Positions 18,177-26,729 are shown, counted from the stretch's first letter. The stretch is DNA of 36,225 nt from Proteobacteria bacterium UBA4656 (GCA_002405525.1 DHLY01000009.1:64115-100339), one strand, 5' to 3'. Numbers and translations: made by a program. The notes: generated from the sequence alone by a model not told the origin.

Positions 18177-18293
18177 TCAGGTCGGCGCGAACGCCTTCCC
18201 CGCCTTCTTCGCGTTCTTCTCCGCCTTCTTCTCCTTGGCCGTCCTGGCAGGCTTCTTCTTGCTCTCTTTCTTCTGGTCGCGGCTCTTGCTCAT
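18177..18293 (-). CDS. Lysine-rich micro-protein, 38 residues
   Basis: This short frame reads MSKSRDQKKESKKKPARTAK and ends KAGKAFAPT, with about 13 lysines. It has an excellent ribosome site, GGAGGAG with 6-nt spacing before the ATG at 18293, which is better than that of most neighbouring genes. The strong Lys bias using AAG/AAA codons differs from the Arg/Ala-rich shadows of this genome, arguing that it is translated. It could bind nucleic acid or ribosomes; no family is recognised. It lies 86 nt upstream of the 139-residue gene on the same strand and 123 nt downstream of the hydrolase. Confidence 0.65.
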   Translation of the reverse strand: MSKSRDQKKESKKKPARTAKEKKAEKNAKKAGKAFAPT

Positions 18294-18416
18294 GGCGGGC
18301 TCCTCCGGAATGGCCGTCGCAAGGGTACGCCGAACGGTGACCGGCTGTTGCCGGCGTGGGTGCGGGGTCGGGCGTGCCCCGGGGTGCGCAGGCCGCGGGC
18401 GTCGCGGTCTCGTGCC

Positions 18417-19298
18417 TCAATCTGCGCCGAGGAAGGTGTCCATCTCGCGCAGAAAGGTCGCACGATGCTCGAAGTAGGGCAGGGCGCCGCCCTCGTACAC
18501 GGTCACCTTCCAGTTGCCCTTGCCGGTGACCAGCGGCAGGCCGCGATAGTCGGTGAAGTCGCCGCGCGTGCCGTGGCTCGCCCAGATGGGGTGATCGAGC
18601 GACTCGTAGACCGCGTGAATGTCGGCGCTGAACAGGTTGGCGGCGAGGAAGTGCAGCGGGGCGAAGCGTGCGCCAGGCTGGCGCGCCGTGATCACGTCGT
18701 AGGCCCAGAGGTCCTCGTCGATCGCCTTGCCGCCCCAGGTGCGTTCGAGGAAGTAGCGGATCACACCAGGGCGGGTGAGGCTGCGGTAGATCGCTTCGGC
18801 CCACAGCGGCTGCGAAAGGATCCGATGCAGGGTCGGCAGGCCGCGGCTGGCGCCGGGCGGGCCGCGCCGCGCCTTGGTGCCCATCAGGCCGGTGGGGCTG
18901 ACCAGCGCGATGCGTCGGAAGCGTTGCGGACGTTCCATCGCCGCACGGGCGAGGAATTCGCAGCCCAGCGAGGCGCCCAGCGCGTCCACGGGCAGGTCGC
19001 CGCAGCGCTCGCGCGCGAGCTCGAGTACGGCGTGCAGGGCGTCGGTCATCAGGCGCGGTGTGTAGTCGTGGTCGCTGCGATCGCTGGCGCCAAAACCGGG
19101 CAGGTCGAGCGCGAACACGGTGCGCTTGCGGCGGTAGTGCTCGTACAGCGGGCGCACCTCGGCCGCCGAAGCGGCGGCGTTGACGGTGTGCACCAGCAGC
19201 AGCGGCGGGCCCGAACCGTCAACGTAGCAGGCGAGGCCGGCGCGGACGACGCATTCGCCGGGGACGGCGGGCGGCAGCGGGGGCAGGATGGGGGCCAT
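18417..19298 (-). CDS. Alpha/beta-fold hydrolase
   Basis: This 293-residue cytosolic hydrolase has the usual oxyanion/first-strand region (PPLLLVHTVNAAASAAE), a second strand ending in DLPGFGASDRS, and the nucleophile elbow GASLG with Ser110. The probable acid lies in SHGTRGDF near residue 245 and the catalytic His in PYFEHRATF close to the C-terminus. The insertion between strands 6 and 7 contains a lid-like region. The closest overall pattern is the epoxide hydrolase/haloperoxidase-like esterases, but substrate is not deducible. An ATG at 19298 is used. Downstream on the same strand are the Lys-rich micro-protein and the 139-residue protein. Confidence 0.85.
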   Translation of the reverse strand: MAPILPPLPPAVPGECVVRAGLACYVDGSGPPLLLVHTVNAAASAAEVRPLYEHYRRKRTVFALDLPGFGASDRSDHDYTPRLMTDALHAVLELARERCGDLPVDALGASLGCEFLARAAMERPQRFRRIALVSPTGLMGTKARRGPPGASRGLPTLHRILSQPLWAEAIYRSLTRPGVIRYFLERTWGGKAIDEDLWAYDVITARQPGARFAPLHFLAANLFSADIHAVYESLDHPIWASHGTRGDFTDYRGLPLVTGKGNWKVTVYEGGALPYFEHRATFLREMDTFLGAD

Positions 19299-19403
19299 GG
19301 TTTCGGGCGCTTGCGGTCGGTGCTGGCAGGTGTATCACGCCCGGCCCGCGCCGGCTCGCGGCCCCGACGGAGCCCGCCGGTTGAACCCTCGCGTTGCGCG
19401 GCT

Positions 19404-20099
19404 TCAGCGCCCCTCGGCCTCGAAGCGCTCGACATCGGCCAATGCGAGTTCGGCGCGGCGCACGCTCTGGCCGGCGGCGTTGTCGCGCATCGCGCGCGCG
19501 AGCTTCGGGAAGCGGCCGGCGCGGAAGGCGCGGGCGAGCAGCCAGAACACGCCCGCGCTGGCGCAGGCAAAGCCGATCCACGAGGCCACCACCAGCGGCT
19601 TGTGCACCCAGAGATCTGCCCCGGCGGCGGCGAAGGCCATCAGCATCATCGGCACCCAGGCGAAGCAGCCGATCCAGGCGAACATCACGCTGTTGCGCGT
19701 GCGCCAGTGGCGCAGTCGCGCAAGGCGCTTCTGCAGGTCGAGTACCGGCATCGTCCAGCGCAGGCCGCACAGCAGGCTGAGTTCGTAGCCGGCCGAAGCC
19801 GCCATCCAGATCCCGGTCGCGTGCAGGAACAGACCCGAGGCGAGCAGGTGCAGGCGGTCGAGGTTCGACGACCAGTAGCTCGCGGCGAACACGATGAGAC
19901 CGGCGCCGAGCGCAAACTGCATCGCCTGGCCCAGCGCCAGCGGCCACAGCGCGCCGATGCTGGCGCGCGTGCGGCGCCGTCGTTCGCCCTCGCGGCGCTC
20001 GCGCGCGAGGCCGAGGCCGAGGCCTTCCAGCCGCGCAAGCCGCGCGTCCAGCGCGCGCCAGGCGGACTTCAGGTCGTCGAATCCGGGGGTGGCGTTCAT
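19404..20099 (-). CDS. Membrane protein coupled to the ECF sigma factor
   Basis: This 231-residue protein has a charged N-terminal cytoplasmic region of about 48 residues (DDLKSAWRALDARLARLE, likely coiled coil, then a run of basic residues). Four to five hydrophobic helices follow (ALGAGLIVFAASYW, LLASGLFLHATGIWMAASAG, SVMFAWIGCFAWVPMMLMAF, PLVVASWIGFACASAGVFWLLA), then a cytoplasmic tail. Its ATG overlaps the sigma-factor stop by 4 nt. By position it is a candidate membrane anti-sigma factor, but no zinc-binding anti-sigma motif (HxxxCxxC) is present, so this is inference only. Confidence 0.75.
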   Translation of the reverse strand: MNATPGFDDLKSAWRALDARLARLEGLGLGLARERREGERRRRTRASIGALWPLALGQAMQFALGAGLIVFAASYWSSNLDRLHLLASGLFLHATGIWMAASAGYELSLLCGLRWTMPVLDLQKRLARLRHWRTRNSVMFAWIGCFAWVPMMLMAFAAAGADLWVHKPLVVASWIGFACASAGVFWLLARAFRAGRFPKLARAMRDNAAGQSVRRAELALADVERFEAEGR

Positions 20100-20623
20100 C
20101 GAGGGGTCTCCCATTGCGCGCGCAGGCGCTGTTTGAGTCGGTGCAGGCGCACGCCGACATTGGATTCCGACAGGCCGAGGATCTCGCCGATCTCCCGGTG
20201 GCCGACGTCGTCGAGGTGGAGCAGGAGCAGGGCGCGGTTGAGCGGATCGAGTCCGTCGATCGCGCGCCGCAGTTGATGCAGAAGCAGGTCGTCCTCCGGC
20301 GCGCGCGCGGTGTCGTCGACGGCGTGGCCGTGGAGCTCGTCGCTCGGCACCGTCGGCGGAGCCGCCACCCGGCGACGCGCCAGCGCCACGTTGAGCGCCA
20401 CCCGGTAGGCCCAGGTCGCGAACGGACGCGCCGGATCCCAGCGCGGGAAGCCGGCCCACAACTGGGTGGCCATGTCCTGCAGCAGGTCGGCCCGGTCCGC
20501 CGGATCGCCGCCGAAGCCCCAGGCGAGCTTGCGCAGCAGGCCCTGGTGGACGGCGAGCAGTTGCGTGAACGCCCGGCGGTGGGCGTCGGCGGACATCGGC
20601 ATGGGCTGGGCATTGACGACCAT
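20096..20623 (-). CDS. ECF-type RNA polymerase sigma factor
   Basis: This 175-residue sigma factor has sigma region 2 over about 20-90 (HQGLLRKLAWGF, DRADLLQDMATQLW, RPFATWAYRVALNVALARRR). Region 4, near the C-terminus, has a helix-turn-helix (HREIGEILGLSESNVGVRLHRLKQRL). A linker with DDLLLHQLRRAIDGLDPLNRAL joins them. It would direct RNA polymerase to a small regulon. The ATG at 20623 has no Shine-Dalgarno sequence; TATCAC 6 nt upstream suggests leaderless initiation. It overlaps the membrane-protein gene downstream and is divergent from the giant repeat protein gene, which is a plausible target. Confidence 0.92.
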   Translation of the reverse strand: MVVNAQPMPMSADAHRRAFTQLLAVHQGLLRKLAWGFGGDPADRADLLQDMATQLWAGFPRWDPARPFATWAYRVALNVALARRRVAAPPTVPSDELHGHAVDDTARAPEDDLLLHQLRRAIDGLDPLNRALLLLHLDDVGHREIGEILGLSESNVGVRLHRLKQRLRAQWETPR

Positions 20624-20673
20624 ACGCGGGTGATATGCAAGCCGCGGATGGCGCCTTACATGCGGCCCTGAGA

Positions 20674-20689
20674 TGTGACTGGCGTCACG
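20674..20689. promoter_or_regulatory. CRP/Clp-type operator
   Basis: TGTGA, 6 nt (CTGGCG), TCACG: nine of ten positions match the CRP consensus half-sites, and the Xanthomonadales homologue Clp recognises the same sequence. It sits 51 nt upstream of the sigma factor ATG and about 200 nt upstream of the giant repeat protein ATG, so it could control either or both. Confidence 0.55.
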
Positions 20690-20726
20690 GAACGACTCCA
20701 GGACTGCTGTCGCGATGAGAGGAGTG

Positions 20727-20750
20727 GCCTCCCCGGCGCAGCGGGGAGGC
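20727..20750 (+). promoter_or_regulatory. Hairpin in the leader of the giant repeat protein
   Basis: A perfect 9-bp stem (GCCTCCCCG / CGGGGAGGC) with a GCGCAG loop lies about 140 nt before the start codon. There is no U-tract. It may be a leader structure controlling transcript stability or translation. Confidence 0.35.
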
Positions 20751-20887
20751 AGGCGCACGGCCGCGTGTGCCTGGGATCGTTCCGCCCCACCGTCGCCGTG
20801 GACCACGGTGAGCCCGTCCAATGCCGATGTCCGGCACGCCGCTTGCCGGGTTCGTCCGTCGCGCCGCCGCAGGAGAGGAGAACCACC

Positions 20888-23800
20888 ATGCCGATGCGCT
20901 CCTGGCTCGCCGCCGTGCTGCTGTTTGCCCCCGCCCTGTCCGCACAGACCCTGGTGGTCCCGAACCAGACGGGGCTGATCGACACCGCGGGACAGAGCTT
21001 CGCGGTGCAGTACACCCCGGGCGCGGATTCGGGCGGCTTCGACTTCACGCTGACCGCCAGCCCCACGCTGCCGATCTTCATCACGGCGGCGACCGCGAGC
21101 GTGCCGAACGGTCTCGCCACCTGCACCCACACCGCTTCCAGCGTGACCTGTGGCGCGCTCGCGGTGTCGCCCGCCAATGACCTCGGCGCGGGTACCATCA
21201 CCGTCACCTACAACAGCGCGCCGGTCGCGGGAGCGATTGCGCTCTCATTCTCCGACGTCACCTTCGGCGACCAGGATGGCAACCCCGAGCCCGGCACCAC
21301 GAGCGGGGGAACCTTGACCCTGCCCAAGGGCGTGCAGGCCCCGCTGGCGGTGTCCTTCAGCCCAACGAACCTGGTCTTCGGGGCATCCACCACGCTGTCG
21401 ACCAGCGGGGGTTCCGGCGCTGGCGTAGTCGCCTACGCGGTGACCGCCGGCCCCGGGGTCTGCACGGTTTCCGGCGCACTGCTCGATGCTGTCGGCGTGG
21501 GCACCTGCACGGTCAGTGCAACCAAGGCGGGCGACGCCAACTACCTGCCGGCCAGTGCGAGCATCGAGGTCACGGTGGCACGCGCAACGCAGGCCACGCT
21601 GACGGCGCTGGCCGATCCCGCAACGATTCCGCGCGGCGGCGGCAGCGCGCTGTCGACCGTCGGCGGCAGCGGCAGCGGCGCGGTGACCTGGGCGGTGACC
21701 GCGGGTGTTTCGGTATGTTCGGTCAGCGGCAGCGCGCTCACCGGCACCGGCGTCGGCCAGTGCACGGTCACCGCCACCCGCGCCGGCGATGCGAACTACC
21801 TGCCTGCGACCGCCAGTTCCACGGTGTCGGTGGTCAACCCGCCGGGCGCGCAATCGCTGTCGGTGCCCGACACCGGCGGAAGGATCGACACTGCCGGTCA
21901 GGCGTTCACCATCCAGTACGTCGCTGCCAGTGGCGCCGGCGGCTTCGACTTCCAGTTGTTGCCGCAGCCTGCGGGGCGCATCGCGCCGACTTCGGCGGTG
22001 GCGAGCATCCCCAACGGCACCGCGACCTGCGACGTGTCGGGCGGCAGCGTGTCGTGCAGCGTGGCGGCAACCACCGCCGGGGTCGATCTCGCCAACGGCA
22101 GCATCACGGTGGTCTATTCGGCCGGCACGGTGGCCGGTAACGTCGCGCTGAGTTTCGCCAGCAGTGTCTTCCGCGGCCACGGCGGCCTCGCCGGGACCGG
22201 CAGCGCGACCGGCGGCACGTTGGCGCTGGCACGCAATGAGCAGGCGGCCCTGGTCGCGAGCGCCTCGCCGCCGAACCTGGTGTTCGGCGGCACAGCGGCG
22301 CTTTCGACCAGCGGTGGCAGCGGGACGGGCGCAGTGACTTGGGCGGTGACCGCCGGCGCCGGGGTATGCGCGGTCAGCGGCAGCACCCTGACCGCGACCG
22401 GGGTCGGCAATTGCACGCTCACCGCCACCAAGGCGGCGGACGCGAGCTTCAACGCGGCCAGCGCCAGCGTGGCGGTCGGCGTCGCCAAAGCGCCGCAGGC
22501 CGCGCTCACCGCCAGCGCCAGTCCGGCCACCATCCTGCGCGGCGGGAGCAGCGCGTTGGCGTCGAGCGGCGGCAGCGGCGGCGGCACGGTCTCGTGGGCG
22601 GTGACGGCGGGTGCGTCGGTGTGCTCGGTCAGCGGCAGCACGCTCAGCGGCATCGGCGTCGGCCAATGCACAGTGACCGCCACCAAGGCCGCCGACGCCC
22701 ACTACCTCGCGGCCAGCGCGGCGACCCAGGTCACCGTCAACAGTCCGCCTACTGCCCAGGCACTGTCGATCCCGAACGCGCAGGGCGTGCTCAACGCCGC
22801 GGGGCAGCAGTTCGTCGTGGAGTACACGCCCGGTTCCGACTCCGGCGGCTTCGATTTCACGCTCAACGCCGCGCCTGCCGGCCGCATCACCATCACCGGG
22901 GTGGCACACGCCATACCCAACAGCGCCACGAGCTGCAGCCACACCGCTTCGTCGGTCGTTTGCGTGGCCACCGCGACCCTGGCCAATGTCGACCTCGGGC
23001 AGGGCACGATCACGGTGACCTACACCGCGGGCGCCACGGCCGGCCCGGTTTCGCTGGCCTTCGGCGCGGCGGCGTTCTTCACCCAGACCGGCGTCATCGA
23101 GCCGGGCTCCACCACCGGTGGAACGCTCAGTCTGCCGCCGCTGGCGCAGGCGCCGCTGGTCGCATCCGCGAGTCCGGCGACCGTGGCCTTCGGCGGCACG
23201 GCCACCCTCGCCGCCACCGGCGGCAGCGGTGGCGGCGCGGTGACCTGGGCGGTGGCGGTCGGCGGCGCGGCCTGTTCGGTCAGCGGCAGCACGTTGACCG
23301 CGACCGCCGTCGGCCAATGCACGGTCACCGCGACCAAGGCGGGCGATGCGACGTATGCGCCGGCGTCGGCCAGCACGACCGTCAGCGTGGTGCGCGCCGC
23401 ACAGGCTGCGCTGATTGCCAGCGCCGCGCCGGCGGCGCTGTCCACCGGCGGCAGCAGCACGCTCTCGGTCGTCGGCGGCAGCGGCGGCGGCGCGGTGTCG
23501 TGGGCAGTGACCGCGGGGGCGTCGTCGTGCGCGGTGAACGGCAGCACCCTCGCCGCCATCGCGCCGGGCATCTGCACCGCCACCGCGACCAAGGCGGCGG
23601 ACGCGAACCATGAGGCGGCCAGCGCCAGCGTGCAGGTCACGGTGCAGAATGCCCTGCCCACGCTGTCGCTGCCGGCGACCGTGGCCACCATCGAGGATGT
23701 GACGAGCGCGCCGCTGCCGATCACGGTCGGCGACGCCGAGACGTCCGCCGCGGCGCTCGTGCTGTCGGCGACCTCGTCCGATCCGGCGTTGATCGCCAAC

Positions 23801-24763
23801 GCCGTCCTCTCGGCCGGTTTCGGCGGCAGTGGCGCCAGCCGCAGCCTGGTGGTGACGCCGGTATCCAATGCGAACGGCAGCGCGACGATCACGGTCAGCC
23901 TCACCGACGCGGACGGTGGCGTTCGCAGCACCGCAGTCGCGCTGACGGTCACCCCGGTCAACGATGCGCCTTCCTTTGCGGTGCCGTCTGTGCTGACCAC
24001 CGCGGCGGGCGCGAGCGGTGCCCTGCAGCAGGCGGGCTTCGTGCTCGCCGTGTCGCTCGGGCCGCCGGACGAGCAGGCCGCCCAGTCCGTGCAGTCGTAC
24101 GTGGTGTCGGAAACCAGCGATCCGCAGGGCGTGGTGTCCGCGGCCGCGCTGGCCCCCGACGGCACGCTCTCGCTCACCCTCAGCGGCACGCCCGGCATCG
24201 CGGACTTCAGCGCCGTGCTGACCGACTCCGGCGGCACCGCCGACGGCGGCGTCGCGCAGTCGGCCGCGGTTTCGTTCCGGGTCGTGGTGCCGCAGTCGGC
24301 GGACCTGGAGGTGTCGCTGGGCAATGCGCTGCCGCGCGCGCTGCCGGGCGACATCGTGGCCTGGGAAATGCGAGTCGCCAACGCAGGTCCCTCGACGGCC
24401 GCCGGGTCCCGGGTCACCTTCGCCGTGCCCGCGGGCGTCGCCGGCGCGCAATGGACGTGCAGCCCGATCGCGATCGCCGCCTGTCCCGCGACCGGGGCCA
24501 GCGGGGGCATCGACGTCGCGGTCGACCTGCCGTTCGGTGGTGTCCTGCGCTTCGTGCTCGCGGGCACGGTGCAGGCCGCGGCGGGCGCCTGGCTCAATGC
24601 GACCGCCACGGTCGCCACGGGCCTCGGGCTGGCCGATCCCGACATGTCCGACAACGTTGCGGTCGACAACGACCCGGTGGTGTCCGACCTGATTGCCAGC
24701 GCCGACTTCGAGCCGGCGTTTCAGACCAGTGTTCCCGGCGCCGACGCCCTGCCGCAAGACTGA
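20888..24763 (+). CDS. Giant exported Ig-like repeat protein (putative adhesin)
   Basis: This 1291-residue protein has a signal peptide (MPMRSWLAAVLLFAPALSAQ). The first ~900 residues are three super-repeats of exactly 302 residues, each made of one A module (pattern IDTAGQ-F-VQYTPG-SGGFDF, Cys pair ATCTHTASSVTC) and two related Ig-like B modules (GGSG-GAVTWAVTAG, then VCSVSGSTLTATGVGQCTV with a Cys pair). Next comes a cadherin/tandem-like region (ITVGDAETSAAALVLSATS, TITVSLTDADGGVRSTAVALTVTPVNDAPSF) and a C-terminal DUF11-like domain (DLEVSLGNALPRALPGDIV). It is Ala/Gly/Ser/Thr/Val-rich and extracellular. The ATG at 20888 has AGGAGAGGAG upstream. No transmembrane anchor, LPXTG or autotransporter barrel is seen; the secretion route is unknown. 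Confidence 0.85.
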   Translation: MPMRSWLAAVLLFAPALSAQTLVVPNQTGLIDTAGQSFAVQYTPGADSGGFDFTLTASPTLPIFITAATASVPNGLATCTHTASSVTCGALAVSPANDLGAGTITVTYNSAPVAGAIALSFSDVTFGDQDGNPEPGTTSGGTLTLPKGVQAPLAVSFSPTNLVFGASTTLSTSGGSGAGVVAYAVTAGPGVCTVSGALLDAVGVGTCTVSATKAGDANYLPASASIEVTVARATQATLTALADPATIPRGGGSALSTVGGSGSGAVTWAVTAGVSVCSVSGSALTGTGVGQCTVTATRAGDANYLPATASSTVSVVNPPGAQSLSVPDTGGRIDTAGQAFTIQYVAASGAGGFDFQLLPQPAGRIAPTSAVASIPNGTATCDVSGGSVSCSVAATTAGVDLANGSITVVYSAGTVAGNVALSFASSVFRGHGGLAGTGSATGGTLALARNEQAALVASASPPNLVFGGTAALSTSGGSGTGAVTWAVTAGAGVCAVSGSTLTATGVGNCTLTATKAADASFNAASASVAVGVAKAPQAALTASASPATILRGGSSALASSGGSGGGTVSWAVTAGASVCSVSGSTLSGIGVGQCTVTATKAADAHYLAASAATQVTVNSPPTAQALSIPNAQGVLNAAGQQFVVEYTPGSDSGGFDFTLNAAPAGRITITGVAHAIPNSATSCSHTASSVVCVATATLANVDLGQGTITVTYTAGATAGPVSLAFGAAAFFTQTGVIEPGSTTGGTLSLPPLAQAPLVASASPATVAFGGTATLAATGGSGGGAVTWAVAVGGAACSVSGSTLTATAVGQCTVTATKAGDATYAPASASTTVSVVRAAQAALIASAAPAALSTGGSSTLSVVGGSGGGAVSWAVTAGASSCAVNGSTLAAIAPGICTATATKAADANHEAASASVQVTVQNALPTLSLPATVATIEDVTSAPLPITVGDAETSAAALVLSATSSDPALIANAVLSAGFGGSGASRSLVVTPVSNANGSATITVSLTDADGGVRSTAVALTVTPVNDAPSFAVPSVLTTAAGASGALQQAGFVLAVSLGPPDEQAAQSVQSYVVSETSDPQGVVSAAALAPDGTLSLTLSGTPGIADFSAVLTDSGGTADGGVAQSAAVSFRVVVPQSADLEVSLGNALPRALPGDIVAWEMRVANAGPSTAAGSRVTFAVPAGVAGAQWTCSPIAIAACPATGASGGIDVAVDLPFGGVLRFVLAGTVQAAAGAWLNATATVATGLGLADPDMSDNVAVDNDPVVSDLIASADFEPAFQTSVPGADALPQD
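20945..23662 (+). repeat. Three tandem 906-bp super-repeats in the giant protein gene
   Basis: Equivalent codons at the start of the A module lie at 20945, 21851 and 22757, giving two intervals of exactly 906 bp. Each unit encodes modules A-B1-B2. The units have diverged considerably at the DNA and protein level yet have no net length change. Confidence 0.85.
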
Positions 24764-24765
24764 AC

Positions 24766-24796
24766 GCGCGCCGCGGCAACACGCGCCGCGGCGCGC
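24766..24796 (+). terminator. Long GC hairpin after the giant repeat protein gene
   Basis: A perfect 12-bp stem (GCGCGCCGCGGC / GCCGCGGCGCGC) with a 7-nt loop begins 3 nt after the stop codon. There is no U-tract. It probably terminates or protects the 3' end and separates this gene from the beta-lactamase gene. Confidence 0.55.
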
Positions 24797-24880
24797 GCGA
24801 CCTGCCATCCTTCGACCCTCGGACGCACCGCGGCGGCCTGCGGGCTGCGTCCGCGACGACCGCCGTCGAAGGAGTCCGCC

Positions 24881-25792
24881 ATGAGCCTCACGTGCAGCCA
24901 CCGTCGCGCTTTGCTGCGCGGGCTCGTTCTGGCGCTGCTGGCGCCGCATGCCGCGGCTCGGGCCGACGCGCCGCCGGCACTTGAGTCGGCAATCGACGTG
25001 CTCGAGCGGCGGGCCGGCGGCCGGCTCGGGGTGTGCGGGTTCGACGCCGGTTCCGGGGTCGCGCTGGCCTGGCGGCCGGACGAGCGCTTCGCGCTGTGCT
25101 CGACGTTCAAGCTGCTGCTCGCCGCGCTGGTGCTGCACGAGGCCGACGCGGGCCGACTGGCGCTGGACGAGGAACTGGCCTTCTCTCGCGCCGACCTGCT
25201 GCCGCACTCACCGGTGGTCGAATCCCGCCTCGACTCCGGCGGCATGACGATCGCCGCGCTGGCCGAGGCCACCCAGACCACCAGCGACAATGCCGCGGCC
25301 AACCTGCTGATGCGGCGCCTCGGTGGGCCGCCCGCGGTCACCGCCGGATTCCGCCTGCTGGGCGACGACACCACGCGCCTCGACCGCTGGGAGCCGGACC
25401 TTAACCGGGTCAGTCCCGGCGATGAGCGCGACACCACGACTCCGGCGGCGATGGCGCGGACCGCCGCGCGCCTGTTCGGCGACGAGCTGCTGTCGCCCGC
25501 TTCCCGCGAGCGGCTGCGCAGGTGGATGATCGCCACCCGCACCGGTCTGCACCGCCTCCGCGCGGGCCTGCCTGCCGAGTGGGCCATCGGCGACAAGACC
25601 GGCACCGCCAACCATCCGGAAAGCGGCAATCAGCACCATGATGTCGCTGTGGTCTGGCTTCCGGGACGGGCCCCCGTGGCGATCGCTGCCTACTATGCCG
25701 CCGATGGCCATTACGCGGCGCTGCGACCCCGCGACGATGCGGTGCTGGCCGAAGTCGGCCGCATCGCCGGCGAATGGATCGCGCGCGGCTGA
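24881..25792 (+). CDS. bla: Class A beta-lactamase
   Basis: This 303-residue periplasmic serine beta-lactamase is synthesised with an N-terminal signal (RRALLRGLVLALLAPHAAARA, twin-Arg-like context). All class A elements are present: the Ser-x-x-Lys motif in CSTFK (Ser74, Lys77), SDN at 135-137, the deacylating Glu171 in WEPDLN, and KTGT at 239-242. A Cys precedes the active Ser, as in several carbapenemases, but a disulphide partner at the usual position is not evident. After KTGT there are extra residues (ANHPESGNQHHD) compared with most class A enzymes, where VAVVW normally follows more closely. AAGGAG with 7-nt spacing supports the ATG. Substrate range cannot be read from sequence. Confidence 0.93.
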   Translation: MSLTCSHRRALLRGLVLALLAPHAAARADAPPALESAIDVLERRAGGRLGVCGFDAGSGVALAWRPDERFALCSTFKLLLAALVLHEADAGRLALDEELAFSRADLLPHSPVVESRLDSGGMTIAALAEATQTTSDNAAANLLMRRLGGPPAVTAGFRLLGDDTTRLDRWEPDLNRVSPGDERDTTTPAAMARTAARLFGDELLSPASRERLRRWMIATRTGLHRLRAGLPAEWAIGDKTGTANHPESGNQHHDVAVVWLPGRAPVAIAAYYAADGHYAALRPRDDAVLAEVGRIAGEWIARG

Positions 25793-25997
25793 GCGGCTGT
25801 GACATCCCGCTTTGCCGCACGCCACGGACAGTCCGCGCGCGGGTCAGGCACGCCGGTCCGTGGTCGGCCGGATCGAGCCTCGACCGGGGCCGGATTCGCG
25901 ACGCCAGGTTCGCGGCAGATGCGGGTGCTGCGCAGGCGCCGGCGGTCCTCGCGCCGCGCAGGTGCGAAACCTTAACCACGCGCCCGCCCGCCTCGGC

Positions 25998-26009
25998 TAC
26001 GCTTGGCCG
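25998..26009 (+). promoter_or_regulatory. Leaderless-type promoter of the first L,D-transpeptidase
   Basis: TACGCT at 25998-26003 is a -10 with exactly 6 nt to the GTG at 26010; no Shine-Dalgarno sequence is present. TTAACC at 25972-25977 is a weak -35 with an over-long 20-nt spacer. Confidence 0.45.
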
Positions 26010-26729
26010 GTGCGCCGCCATCTCTGGATCGTCGTGCTGGGTTGCCTCGCCATGCCGGCGTTCGCCGACGGGCGCGTCGCGTCGCTCGCCGCCGCCGCGC
26101 CCGGACTGGCGCCGGAGGTCCTCGTCCATGCCTTGGCCGCCGTCGAATGCGCGCAGGCACGCGGCGACGCGCTGCAGCCCGAACGGCTCGCCGTGATCGA
26201 CTACTCGCGGCCTTCCACCGCGCAGCGGCTCTGGGTGTTCGACCTCGCGCGCCAGCGTCTGCTGTACGCCGAACACGTCGCCCACGGGCGCAACAGTGGC
26301 GGCGACCTGGCGACTGCTTTCTCCAACCGTGAGGGCAGCCACCAGTCCAGCCTCGGCCTGTTCCGCACCGCCGACACCTACGTCGGCGGCAACGGTTACT
26401 CGCTGCGCCTCGACGGCCTCGACCCGGGCTTCAACGACCGCGCGCGCGAGCGCTACATCGTGATGCACGGCGCGCCGTACGTGGACCCGGTCATCGCGCA
26501 GCGCCAGGGCCGCCTGGGCCGCAGCCAGGGCTGCCCGGCGGTGCGGCCGGAGGTGGCGCACGAGATCATCGACACCCTGCGCGACGGGCAATTGCTGTTT
26601 GCCTGGTACCCGGATCCGGACTTCGTGGCCGGATCGCCGTTTCTCAACTGTGGCGGGCGGCTCGCCGGTCGCGAGGGCGAGGCGCCGAGCGCTGCCGTGG
26701 GACGCCATGGGGTCGCGGTCGCGCCCTGA
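26010..26729 (+). CDS. L,D-transpeptidase catalytic-domain protein, YkuD_2 type
   Basis: This 239-residue exported protein is read from the GTG at 26010, which gives a clean signal peptide (MRRHLWIVVLGCLAMPAFA). The domain matches the murein L,D-transpeptidase catalytic family PF13645 (YkuD_2): VIDYSRPSTAQRLWVFDL, GRNSGGDLATAFSNREGSHQSSLG, GYSLRLDGLDPGFNDRARERYIVMHGAPYV (His153), and the catalytic Cys175 in GRSQGCPAV. Such enzymes form or cut 3-3 peptidoglycan cross-links or act on lipoprotein anchors. It overlaps the next gene by 23 nt and is probably the first gene of a run extending to 33150. Confidence 0.88.
   Translation: MRRHLWIVVLGCLAMPAFADGRVASLAAAAPGLAPEVLVHALAAVECAQARGDALQPERLAVIDYSRPSTAQRLWVFDLARQRLLYAEHVAHGRNSGGDLATAFSNREGSHQSSLGLFRTADTYVGGNGYSLRLDGLDPGFNDRARERYIVMHGAPYVDPVIAQRQGRLGRSQGCPAVRPEVAHEIIDTLRDGQLLFAWYPDPDFVAGSPFLNCGGRLAGREGEAPSAAVGRHGVAVAP

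Noticed and set aside
21245..25207. A 1320-codon minus-strand open frame under the giant repeat protein and beta-lactamase
   Set aside because: It is Arg/Gly/Ala-rich shadow sequence with no domain, opposite two genes with signal peptides, motifs and ribosome sites.
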